Below, one piece after another: positions 15,582 to 23,690 of a stretch of 40,391 bases of DNA. The position numbers and the translations under genes were made by a program. The number at the start of each line of letters is the position of its first letter. Within the stretch, counting starts at the first letter, position 1. Below the pieces are notes generated by a model. The model worked only from the letters and a program-made list of their open reading frames with translations, had not been told where the DNA came from and did not search any database. The stretch comes from Anaerolineae bacterium (GTDB lineage: Bacteria > Chloroflexota > Anaerolineae > Anaerolineales > UBA4823), in contig QEXX01000008.1 of NCBI GenBank assembly GCA_003130835.1, positions 1 through 40,391 of the forward strand, in the 5' to 3' direction.

Positions 15582-18368
15582 CTATTCCACCGCCTCAACT
15601 TTAACGGCGCAAACCTTATATTCGGGGATCTTGGCGATCGGATCCAAGGCTGCATGGGTCAAGACGTTTGCGGAAGCTTCGGGAAAATGGAAATTGGCAT
15701 AGACCATGCCGGGTAGCACCCGATCGGTGATCCAAGCCTCAGCCTCGATGCTGCCCCGTCGCGAGGTAACCCGCACGCGTCGATGTCCATTAAGCCCCAA
15801 TCGTTGGGCGTCTTCGGGGTTGATCTCAACCAATGGTTTGGGATAGATTTCCAACAAACCTTGCGCACGGCGGCTCAATTCACCTCCATGCCAGTGATAT
15901 AAAACCCGTCCGGTGGACAAAACCATGGGATATTCTGTATCGGGCAATTCAGCTGGAGGAATATGGTCAACTGCAGCGAACTTTCCTAACCCTCGCGCAA
16001 ACTTGCCCACGTGCAGAATCGGCGTGCCCGGATGGTGTTCATCTTTGACCGGCCATTGGAAGGTTTCCCCGCGCTCTAAACGCTCGTAGCGCACGCCAGC
16101 ATAGCTCGGCGCTAGAGCGTTTATTTCATCCATAATGTCTTTTGGATGGCGATAATCCCAACGAGCGTAAGGGGCTTGTAAATCAATCGTTCTGCCCGAT
16201 GTGCTTGAGGAAGTTGCCAAAAGGCGGTTGGCGACCTCACAGAGAATTTGCCAATCGGGTTGTGCCTCACCCAGCGGTTGCAGAGCTTGGCGCACGAGCT
16301 GGATGCGCCGCTCGGTGTTGGTAAAGGTGCCGGTCTTTTCGGCGAAACTGACGCCCGGCAACAAGACATCTGCATACGGAGCGGTTTCTGTATAAAAGAT
16401 ATCTTGTAAGACGACGAACTCACAGGCTTCGAGGCATTCGCGGACGTGATTTGTGTCGGGATCGCTCATCATGGGGTCTTCTGCCATAATATATAGGGCT
16501 TTGATCTTGCCCTCTTTTGCCGCAGGGATCATTTCGGTAACCGTCATGCCGATTTTGGTTGACATCGGTGCGCCCCAAGCTTGCGCAAATTTGTGAGCGG
16601 CTTCCTCGCTGGTCACCGGTTGGTAGGCTGGGTAAACATTAGGGAGCCCGCCCATATCACAAGCGCCCTGCACATTGTTTTGACCGCGCAGAGGATTGAC
16701 CCCGCCCCCGGGGATTCCCATGTTGCCTAAGAGCATTTGCAGGTTCGCCAGCGAGAACACGTTATAAACCCCGGTGGTATGTTGGGTAATTCCCATTGCC
16801 CAAATCACGGCCATGGGCTTGTTTTGGCCCATAAGCTGAGCAGCCTCTAAGAGCAGTTCTTGCGGCACGCCGGTGATCTCGCTCACCCTTTCCGGAGGGT
16901 ATTGTTCGACCACGGCTTTGAATTCCTCAAAGCCTTCGGTGCGCTCCTCGATGAAGGCTTTGTCCTCCCAGCCGTTTTTCAGGATAATATGCATCAGACC
17001 GTTCAGTAAAGCGATATCTGTACCGGGTTTATGTTGCAAATGAAGCGTCGCAAAATCCACTAATGGGATTTGACGCGGGTCTGCCACAATCAAAATGGCG
17101 TCTCTCTGCTTGACCGCTTGACGAATCTTCATCCCGATGACCGGATGTTGTTCGGTGGTATTCGAGCCGATGACGAAAAAGGCTTTTGCCTGTTGAGTCA
17201 CATCTTCGATAGAGTTCGACATGGCGCCGCTACCGAAAGAGATTGCTAGTCCGGCTACCGTGCTAGAGTGACATAAGCGAGCGCAGTGATCGATGTTGTT
17301 GGTTCCGATGATCTGGCGCGCTAATTTGTTCATCAAGTAGTTTTCTTCGTTGGTGCATTTTGCCGAGGTCAACAAACCGACCGAATCACTGCCAAATTTA
17401 TCCCGTGTTTCAAGCAGTTTGCGAGCAACAATATCCAACGCGGTATCCCAATCTACTTCCACCCATTCGCCGCGCCCTTTTCCTTCGCGTTTCCCCCCTT
17501 CTAACAGATATTTTCGCAGGCGCGGCTTAAGCAAACGATCTTCATGGTGGACGAAGTCATTTCCAAAGCGACCCTTGACACAGGTGAAACCTTGATTGAC
17601 TGGGGCATTTTCCACCCCGGTCACATTGACAATGCGATTGTTGCGCACTTGTAGCTCAATTTGACACCCCACTCCACAGTAAGTGCAAACCGTTTGAACG
17701 CTTTTTAGCTGATATGGACGCCCTTTGCCGATTGCCATCTTTGGCCAGAGCGCGCCGGTCGGGCAGACTTCCACACAACTGCCGCAAAATTCGCAAGGGC
17801 TATCCTGCATCGTGCTATCTGCCCCAAAGCCGATGTAGGCATTGAAGCCGCGATAGAAGACGCTGATGGCTTCAACCCCGTTGATATAGGCGCAAGCCCG
17901 CACGCATCTACGGCATAAAATGCATTTGTTGCGGTCAACAACAATAAACGGATTGCTGGTATCGATTGGATAATGGTGCTTTTCCCCTTGATAGCGATCC
18001 CCGGTCACACCGTATTCATAGGCTAAATCTTGTAGGAGACAGTTGCCGGTCGCCTCGCAGGTCATACAATCTAATGGATGATCGGAGATAAGCAATTCTA
18101 GGGAAAACTTGCGCGCTTCGATCACTTTGGGGGAGTGGGTATGAATCACCAGCCCCTCGGAAACCGGGAAGGTACAAGCTGGTTGGAGGGTTCTTTGTCG
18201 CTCTATCTCTACGAGACAAATTCGGCATGCGCCTTCAGGGGGCAGCGCCGGATGATCGCATAATACTGGGATATGAATGCCATGTTCACGAGCCGCCTGT
18301 AAAATCGTTTGACCATAGCGGGCTTGAATTTTTTGCCCATCGATGGTAATCGTTGCTTTATCGATCAT
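15582..18368 (-). CDS. fdhA: Formate dehydrogenase catalytic subunit, NAD-linked type, Cys-containing
   Basis: 928 residues. Order of sites: a NuoG-like [2Fe-2S] domain (C37, C48, C51, C65), a His-ligated [4Fe-4S] site (H97, C101, C104, C110), a two-cluster ferredoxin (C149/152/155/159 and C192/195/198/202), then the molybdopterin oxidoreductase part with a [4Fe-4S] site (C228, C231, C235, C263) and the active-site loop HCARLCHSSTVAG, where C366 would bind Mo or W in place of the selenocysteine found in many anaerobes and H367 follows. The C-terminal ~120 residues form the molydopterin dinucleotide-binding domain (LSTGRVLYHWHGGELSRRA). It interconverts formate and CO2. The neighbouring NuoE/NuoF-like genes make it an NAD-dependent, perhaps bifurcating, cytosolic enzyme. 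Other molybdopterin enzymes share this layout, but the CHxxTVAG loop favours formate dehydrogenase. Ribosome site AGGAAG. Confidence 0.92.
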   Translation of the reverse strand: MIDKATITIDGQKIQARYGQTILQAAREHGIHIPVLCDHPALPPEGACRICLVEIERQRTLQPACTFPVSEGLVIHTHSPKVIEARKFSLELLISDHPLDCMTCEATGNCLLQDLAYEYGVTGDRYQGEKHHYPIDTSNPFIVVDRNKCILCRRCVRACAYINGVEAISVFYRGFNAYIGFGADSTMQDSPCEFCGSCVEVCPTGALWPKMAIGKGRPYQLKSVQTVCTYCGVGCQIELQVRNNRIVNVTGVENAPVNQGFTCVKGRFGNDFVHHEDRLLKPRLRKYLLEGGKREGKGRGEWVEVDWDTALDIVARKLLETRDKFGSDSVGLLTSAKCTNEENYLMNKLARQIIGTNNIDHCARLCHSSTVAGLAISFGSGAMSNSIEDVTQQAKAFFVIGSNTTEQHPVIGMKIRQAVKQRDAILIVADPRQIPLVDFATLHLQHKPGTDIALLNGLMHIILKNGWEDKAFIEERTEGFEEFKAVVEQYPPERVSEITGVPQELLLEAAQLMGQNKPMAVIWAMGITQHTTGVYNVFSLANLQMLLGNMGIPGGGVNPLRGQNNVQGACDMGGLPNVYPAYQPVTSEEAAHKFAQAWGAPMSTKIGMTVTEMIPAAKEGKIKALYIMAEDPMMSDPDTNHVRECLEACEFVVLQDIFYTETAPYADVLLPGVSFAEKTGTFTNTERRIQLVRQALQPLGEAQPDWQILCEVANRLLATSSSTSGRTIDLQAPYARWDYRHPKDIMDEINALAPSYAGVRYERLERGETFQWPVKDEHHPGTPILHVGKFARGLGKFAAVDHIPPAELPDTEYPMVLSTGRVLYHWHGGELSRRAQGLLEIYPKPLVEINPEDAQRLGLNGHRRVRVTSRRGSIEAEAWITDRVLPGMVYANFHFPEASANVLTHAALDPIAKIPEYKVCAVKVEAVE

Positions 18369-18412
18369 AGTAGGCTTCCTCTCTTCGCAAAAGATTTGCG
18401 TACCTGACGCAC

Positions 18413-19939
18413 TTACTCAATCATGATTGCGTCAAACTTGCATACTTCAATACAAATGCCACACCGTTCGCAAATGTTTGGGTCAATATAGTGGACTTGA
18501 CGTTTTTCGCCGCTGATTGCCCCGGCTGGGCAGTTTCGTTTACATACCATGCAACCGGTGCAGTTCTCTTCAATGACCTTATAGGTGATTAAGCCTCGGC
18601 AAACTTTGGCAGGACATTTTTTGTCGTAGATGTGTGCCTCATATTCTGAACGGAAGAAGCGCAAGGAAGCCATCACCGGCCCGGGGGTCAATTGTCCTAA
18701 GGCACACAGGGAGGCTTCTTTCATGTTCCTTGAAATGTATTCAATCTCATCCAAATCTTCGGGCTTCCCCTCTCCATTCCCAATGCGGGTCAACACTTCC
18801 AACAAACGGCGACCACCGATGCGGCAAGGGACGCATTTACCACACGATTCGGCTGAAGCAAAGGTCAAAAAATATTTAGCAAACTCTACCATGCACGTAT
18901 CTTCGTCAACGACGATCATACCGCCCGAACCCATGGTGGCGCCCGCTTGCACCAAAGAGTCAAAATCTACGGGTGTGTCCAACGCTTCTGCAGGAAGACA
19001 TCCACCGAGTGGCCCGCCTGTTTGAACGGCTTTAAATTGTTTGCCTCCGGGTATACCGCCACCAATGTCATAGATGATCTCGCGCAGGGTGGTGCCCATG
19101 GGCACTTCGATTAAGCCGGTATGGTTGATCTTGCCGGTCAAGGCAAAGATGGCTGTTCCCGGTGAGCTTTCAGTGCCAATGCTTGCAAACCATTCGGCAC
19201 CGTTGAGAATAATTTGCGGCGTCATGGCATAACTCTTTACATTGTTGACATTAGAAGGCTTATTCCACAAACCGGAAACAGCCGGGAAAGGGGGACGTGG
19301 GCGCGGTTCCCCTCGCCGCCCTTCGATAGAAGCCATCAGAGCTGTCTCCTCACCGCAGACAAACGCTCCAGCACCTTCTTTGATGTATAGATCAAAGCTA
19401 AAATTTGTGCCAAAAATGTTCTTTCCTAAAAATCCAAACTCTCTTGCTTGTTGAATGGCAATCTTCAAATGCGCAATTGCTAAGGGATATTCTGCTCTAC
19501 AGTAAATGTAGCCTTCCTCCGAGCCAATTGCATAGGCAGCAATCGCCATCCCTTCAATGACACTATGAGGGTCGCCTTCCAAAATCGAGCGATCCATGAA
19601 CGCGCCCGGATCCCCCTCATCGGCGTTGCAGATCACATATTTGGGTTTTGCCGGCGAGCGACGGGCAAATTCCCATTTGATGCCGGTCACAAAACCTGCC
19701 CCTCCCCGCCCGCGCAGCTTGGAATCCTTCATGACCCCAATGACCTCATCGGGGGTCATCTCAGTGACTGCTTTTGCAAGAGCTAAATAACCGCCGCGTT
19801 CGATATATTCTTCAATTCGTTCCGGGTTGATAATCCCACAATTGCGTAAAGCGATGCGAACTTGTTTTCGATAAAACGGCAGGTCTGTGTACGATGGGAT
19901 TGTCAGTGGATTCGGCTGAGGTTGCACAGGGCTTTCCAT
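18413..19939 (-). CDS. NuoF-like flavoprotein subunit with C-terminal 2[4Fe-4S] domain (set 2, HndC/HylB-like)
   Basis: 508 residues. NuoF core: GRGGAGFVTGIKWEFAR (about residue 75), FVCGEETALMASIEGRRGEP, and ESCGKCVPCRIGGRR with a later ASLCALGQL Cys. A ferredoxin-like extension of about 70 residues at the end has two [4Fe-4S] motifs, CTGCMVCKRNC and CERCGICIEVC. This extended form is typical of the beta subunits of electron-bifurcating [FeFe] hydrogenases and of the HylB subunit of bifurcating formate dehydrogenase; their usual N-terminal thioredoxin-like domain is encoded here as the separate gene at 19958. Ferredoxin as a second electron carrier is thus likely but not proven. AAGGAG ribosome site; 44 bases ahead of fdhA. 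Confidence 0.92.
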   Translation of the reverse strand: MESPVQPQPNPLTIPSYTDLPFYRKQVRIALRNCGIINPERIEEYIERGGYLALAKAVTEMTPDEVIGVMKDSKLRGRGGAGFVTGIKWEFARRSPAKPKYVICNADEGDPGAFMDRSILEGDPHSVIEGMAIAAYAIGSEEGYIYCRAEYPLAIAHLKIAIQQAREFGFLGKNIFGTNFSFDLYIKEGAGAFVCGEETALMASIEGRRGEPRPRPPFPAVSGLWNKPSNVNNVKSYAMTPQIILNGAEWFASIGTESSPGTAIFALTGKINHTGLIEVPMGTTLREIIYDIGGGIPGGKQFKAVQTGGPLGGCLPAEALDTPVDFDSLVQAGATMGSGGMIVVDEDTCMVEFAKYFLTFASAESCGKCVPCRIGGRRLLEVLTRIGNGEGKPEDLDEIEYISRNMKEASLCALGQLTPGPVMASLRFFRSEYEAHIYDKKCPAKVCRGLITYKVIEENCTGCMVCKRNCPAGAISGEKRQVHYIDPNICERCGICIEVCKFDAIMIE

Positions 19940-19957
19940 ATCGAATCTCCTTTGGCT

Positions 19958-20335
19958 CTACCAATCTTGGGGAACCACCCCAACGACCCACTCTAGAACC
20001 GGTTTGCCACCAATGATGTGCTCATCAATGATACGCGCCACCATTTCTGGCTTTACGTTTCCATAAGTAATGCGCGGTTGATGCGGCAATTGAATATCAA
20101 CCAGAGGTTCTCGCACGCACATGCCAATACAACCGACCGTGGTGATTTGAGCCGTTATATTTCGTTTTCGCAATTCAAGTTCGATTTGTTCCAGCGTCTC
20201 TGCGGCTCCGGCGGCTAAACCGCACGTTCCAGCGCCAATATAAATCATCACATTTTCCTGTAAGGTCTGTTTCCGCAGCAATTGTTGTTGCTGCTGAAAC
20301 GCCCTTAACTCTTCAACACTGCTGATTTTGGTCAT
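19958..20335 (-). CDS. Thioredoxin-like (2Fe-2S) ferredoxin-domain protein (HndB-like)
   Basis: 125 residues matching the small thioredoxin-like domain that precedes the NuoF core in fused homologues: IYIGAGTCGLAAGA, then TTVGCIGMCVREPLVDI and a YGNVKPEMVARII tail. Only three Cys are present (one in GTCG, two in GCIGMC), while a standard [2Fe-2S] site needs four; the single-Cys GTCGxAAGA form is common in this family, so the protein may be a structural or docking part rather than a cluster carrier. Lies between NuoE-like and NuoF-like genes with gaps of 13 and 18 bases, which supports membership in the same complex. Confidence 0.85.
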   Translation of the reverse strand: MTKISSVEELRAFQQQQQLLRKQTLQENVMIYIGAGTCGLAAGAAETLEQIELELRKRNITAQITTVGCIGMCVREPLVDIQLPHQPRITYGNVKPEMVARIIDEHIIGGKPVLEWVVGVVPQDW

Positions 20336-20348
20336 ATCGCACCTCTTC

Positions 20349-20828
20349 TCACTCCAGACGTTTCAGTTGCCGCACCAACTTATCCGGTTCGGTTTGTCCA
20401 TAGACCTTGTCATCGACGACAACGACCGGCGCCAGACCACACGATCCGAGGCAATAGACGATTTCTAAACTGTATTTATAATCCGGCGAAGAACCGTTTG
20501 GCGGGGTTTGTAATTGTTCATGGATTACATCGACCGTTTTCATAGCGCCTTTTACATGGCAAGCTGTACCGTCACAGACGCGTATTAAATGCCGTCCTCG
20601 CCGTTTTAGGTGAAATTGCGCGTAAAAAGTGGCTACGCCTTGAATGCGGCTGATCGGAATGCGCAAGCGTTTTGAAATTTCCTTCAAGACCGGCTTAGGG
20701 AGGTATCCGTAAATCTCCTGAGTCCGTTGCAGAATTGGAATGATAGCGCCTTTTTGATTTTTATATTCCTCAAGTATAGCTAGCAACGGTATGAGATCAA
20801 ACGTTTGTTCTTCCAGGGTTTCGCTCAT
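20349..20828 (-). CDS. NuoE-like [2Fe-2S] subunit (set 2, HndA/HylC-like)
   Basis: 159 residues from the ATG at 20828 (GGAGTAG upstream; the open frame extends to 20909 but that part overlaps the kinase gene). N-terminal helical bundle (ILQRTQEIYGYLPKPVLKE), thioredoxin-like C-terminal domain with the cluster Cys in VCDGTACHVKGA and YCLGSCGLAP. Shorter and different in sequence from the NuoE at 14152, so the two are diverged paralogues rather than a recent duplication. First gene of the run NuoE - ferredoxin - NuoF - FdhA that forms the core of an NAD-linked formate dehydrogenase. Confidence 0.92.
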   Translation of the reverse strand: MSETLEEQTFDLIPLLAILEEYKNQKGAIIPILQRTQEIYGYLPKPVLKEISKRLRIPISRIQGVATFYAQFHLKRRGRHLIRVCDGTACHVKGAMKTVDVIHEQLQTPPNGSSPDYKYSLEIVYCLGSCGLAPVVVVDDKVYGQTEPDKLVRQLKRLE

Positions 20829-20832
20829 GTTT

Positions 20833-22770
20833 CTACTCCATTGACGAGATAGGCTGTGTCTCTGCTCTGACCAATGGCAAAAACACATGGAAGGTTGTAC
20901 CAACGCCAACCTTGCTTTCCACTGTAATGCGTCCTTCTAATCGCTGCACCAAGTCTTTGGTGATGGCTAAGCCCAAGCCGGTTCCTTCGGCTGATAGCTC
21001 TTTGGCATTTGGCGCACGGTAAAACTCTTGAAATAGGTGAGAGAGTGCCCCCTCGGGAATGCCGATGCCGGTATCCTGAACCGCCACGTGAGTCTCTCCA
21101 TTTAGGGATTCCATCTTTACGAGTATCTTTCCTCCCGTTAGCGTGTATTTCACGGCATTTGATATTAAGTTGTTGAAAATGCGGTCCAGTGCATCTTCAG
21201 TTGCTCGCACAAAAACCTTATCGTCCGGGCAATGGCACTCAAACTGAAGCTCAATTTGTTTCTCTTGCGCAGGGATTTTATACCGTTCGACAATCCGCTC
21301 GATGATCTCCTTCAAGGAGATGGGTTGTAATGCCTCAGGAATAAAGTTACTTACCTTGCCGGCTGCCAAGTCAAGCAGATCATCGATGAGCTTTTGCAGG
21401 TATTCGATCCGACGGGCGGCGCGTTCTAGGATTTCTTTTTGCTGCTCGGAGACTTCGCCCGCATATCCCGCAGTAATTGTGCGTAAAAGGCTTCGGGTCA
21501 CACTGACTGGCGAACGCAATTCGTGCGTAGCGGTATGGATGAATTGGCTTTTCATCTTGTCCAGCTCGCTCATCGCTTGGTAAGCAATGGCGTTCTCGAT
21601 AGCGATACTTCCTTGGGCAGCAATCGCAGCGATAAATTCTTCGTCCTCTTTGTTAAAGCGATATGCTTTTGTGTCATAAACTCTTAAGATGCCTAAAGGC
21701 CCACTTTTCCCAAGGAGAGGCGCAGACAGCATTGATTGAATGCCTTCTTGGCGGGCTTCGAGGGGATATTGCAACAGTGGGCTTTGGGGAGCATTGGGGA
21801 TGTTGACGACTTTACCGGATAGGGTCTCTTTTGCCAGCGGGTTGGTCAAGGCATCAACCGGGCCTTTATTGATATAAGTCTGACTTAAGCCATAGACGGC
21901 AACCGGCTCTAAAGTGCGCCCGCTTTTATCTAGCATACGGATAGAACACGCCCGCACCCCCATTGCCTTGGCAGTTGTTTCAACGAGCCGTTCCAAGACT
22001 TGCTTGAGATCGAGGGTCGAGCCGACCACTTTTGAGATTTCGTTTATGGCTTGCAAGCGAACGGTTGCGCGTTGTAAGTCTTGGCTGAGCTGAATGACCT
22101 CGGCCTCGCGCCGTCGCAACCGCTCTTGGATACTGCTGACTAAAAATGTGACAAAGATTGCCGTGGTTGAGAAAAAACTCAATACGCCCAAAACGTATAA
22201 GGGGCTTTGATAGAGCGAGAGCGGAAGATAATTCTGGAGGGCGTGGTGGGGCAACCAACCCATGTACTCGAGTAATACGGTGCCGCTGACCAAGAGGATT
22301 GCTAAAATGGAGAGAAGAAAAGCTGTGCGTTGCGGAAAGAAAATCGCTGCAATGATGATATGAAAGATAAAATACCAAATTGCCGGACTTTCCACTCCTC
22401 CGGAATAGTGGAAAAGCAAGGTCATCGCCAACCAATCCAGTGCTGTTTGCCAAATCGCTAACGATTGAAATTCATCTTCGGAAGCGCCGCGCTGTTTTGC
22501 GCGGCGTTCACTGGTGAGAAAAAACAGATTGTAGAGTAGAATGGCAACGCCGATGCCAGACAGAACGGCAATCGGCGCTCCTATGTTGAAGAATGAGTGA
22601 ACAATCCAAGTGGCGATCAGAACACCTGCACCGGCAATCCAGCGCAGTTTGATCAGCCACGAAACGCTGGATACTAGCTCGGCTTTAACCAGATTGCGGG
22701 AAATCCCCGTCTGTGCACTGTCCAAATACAGGCGCTCAAGTGAATCTCCATTGGAATTGGGGAATCCCAT
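20833..22770 (-). CDS. Six-TM/GAF sensor histidine kinase
   Basis: 645 residues. Six predicted membrane helices (about residues 38-60, 65-85, 105-122, 130-147, 149-170, 190-212) with short loops, a coiled coil (215-245), a GAF domain (about 250-400), HisKA with FIHTATHELRSPVS (H417) and HATPase (NLISNAVKYTLTGG, DTGIGIPEGA, GTGLGLAITKD). The membrane part has no large outside domain, so it may sense a membrane or quinone state, with a second input at the GAF. Eleven bases follow the receiver at 22782 and four precede NuoE-like, placing it between the hydrogenase and formate dehydrogenase genes. The adjacent receiver is the natural partner. Confidence 0.92.
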   Translation of the reverse strand: MGFPNSNGDSLERLYLDSAQTGISRNLVKAELVSSVSWLIKLRWIAGAGVLIATWIVHSFFNIGAPIAVLSGIGVAILLYNLFFLTSERRAKQRGASEDEFQSLAIWQTALDWLAMTLLFHYSGGVESPAIWYFIFHIIIAAIFFPQRTAFLLSILAILLVSGTVLLEYMGWLPHHALQNYLPLSLYQSPLYVLGVLSFFSTTAIFVTFLVSSIQERLRRREAEVIQLSQDLQRATVRLQAINEISKVVGSTLDLKQVLERLVETTAKAMGVRACSIRMLDKSGRTLEPVAVYGLSQTYINKGPVDALTNPLAKETLSGKVVNIPNAPQSPLLQYPLEARQEGIQSMLSAPLLGKSGPLGILRVYDTKAYRFNKEDEEFIAAIAAQGSIAIENAIAYQAMSELDKMKSQFIHTATHELRSPVSVTRSLLRTITAGYAGEVSEQQKEILERAARRIEYLQKLIDDLLDLAAGKVSNFIPEALQPISLKEIIERIVERYKIPAQEKQIELQFECHCPDDKVFVRATEDALDRIFNNLISNAVKYTLTGGKILVKMESLNGETHVAVQDTGIGIPEGALSHLFQEFYRAPNAKELSAEGTGLGLAITKDLVQRLEGRITVESKVGVGTTFHVFLPLVRAETQPISSME

Positions 22771-22781
22771 TCATCCCTCGA

Positions 22782-23183
22782 TTAGCTAGGTAACAATTCT
22801 TTGACCTTTGCCACCAACACCTCTGGATCAACAGGCTTCTCAAGAAAAACTTCCACAGGTAGATAATCCGAATCCGGAGCAAAACGCAGGGGTGTAGTGG
22901 TGTGAATAGCCGTTAGCATCAAGATTGGAATATCCCGAAACTCTTTGTATTCAGAATTCGGGTCTGGACTATGTAACGCTAAAGCAACTTGAAAGCCTGC
23001 TGTGGCAGTGTCCATCATGACATCCAAGACAATTAAGTCGGGGCGAAGCTTTTTGACCAGCTCTAACCCTTCTTCTGAGCTTTTCGCTTCGCTGACTTGG
23101 AAACCGGCTGCTTCTAGAGGCAAGCGAACGGTCAATCGTTGATCGGCGTCGTCATCAATAATTAGAATGTGTTTTTTGCTCAT
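22782..23183 (-). CDS. Variant single-domain response regulator (first of three)
   Basis: 133 residues, receiver only. Start at 23183 (ATGA overlap with the protease gene stop) rather than 23198. Acidic triplet D10-D12, phospho-acceptor D54 (VLDVMMDTATAG), switch Thr in LMLTAI and Lys in FLEKPVDP. The post-Asp loop has the same extra residue and lacks proline as in the receivers at 12448 and 14632, and the Thr-to-Lys distance is again 24. It contains an inserted stretch (ALHSPDPNSEYKEFRDIPI) before the switch strand. Coupled to the hydrogenase maturation protease upstream and the six-TM kinase downstream. Confidence 0.9.
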   Translation of the reverse strand: MSKKHILIIDDDADQRLTVRLPLEAAGFQVSEAKSSEEGLELVKKLRPDLIVLDVMMDTATAGFQVALALHSPDPNSEYKEFRDIPILMLTAIHTTTPLRFAPDSDYLPVEVFLEKPVDPEVLVAKVKELLPS

Positions 23184-23674
23184 TTCTCTCTCTTCCATAA
23201 TTCTCTCAGGATATGTTGTGTGATCTCAGGTATTGCAGCTTGGACAGACGGGCTAAGTTCTTCGGTGATCTCCAAGCGTTCAGGTTCCACACCGTAGATC
23301 AGGACTTCTTCGGGTAACTTCCCCAACGCTTCTGCCAATTCAAGAGCCTGTGTTACGCCCGTTTCGTGCAAAGACAACGTTTGCCCTCCCGCTAAATACC
23401 TGACATCCTCTGCTCGAAAACAATGCCATGTGCCCGGTTTTTCACCCATTTGCACAGCGTCAATCAGAATAACTCGCTTCCACCCATCCATCCGCAAGAC
23501 CAGGTCAATTCCACTGACGGCAGCAACCTCAACGGCGACCCCAGCCGGCAAGGTATGGCGGGTGAGCTCCTCCGCCACGCGTACCCCAAGCCCATCATCC
23601 CCGTAGAGCGTATTTCCCACCCCGAGGATTAGGGTCTGCCTTTGCTCTTCAGGGATGGATGGGCCTTGAAGCAC
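23180..23674 (-). CDS. [NiFe] hydrogenase maturation protease (HyaD/HycI family, M52)
   Basis: 164 residues from a GTG start. Family motifs: LILGVGNTLYGDDGLG near the start (D26-D27), LIDAVQMG (D72) and SLHETG (H103), corresponding to the three nickel-binding positions of this endopeptidase. It removes a short C-terminal tail from the hydrogenase large subunit after nickel insertion; the substrate is presumably the large subunit encoded just upstream, which ends in a six-residue tail after DPCISCSVH. The general hyp genes are not in the window and must lie elsewhere. No strong ribosome site is seen ahead of the GTG. Confidence 0.93.
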   Translation of the reverse strand: MLQGPSIPEEQRQTLILGVGNTLYGDDGLGVRVAEELTRHTLPAGVAVEVAAVSGIDLVLRMDGWKRVILIDAVQMGEKPGTWHCFRAEDVRYLAGGQTLSLHETGVTQALELAEALGKLPEEVLIYGVEPERLEITEELSPSVQAAIPEITQHILRELWKREK

Positions 23675-23690
23675 GTCAATGGCTTACAGC

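Noticed and set aside
12829-20828. Possible respiratory complex I
   Set aside because: Only NuoE/F-like and a molybdopterin NuoG/FdhA-type subunit are present; no membrane or quinone-site subunits lie in the window.
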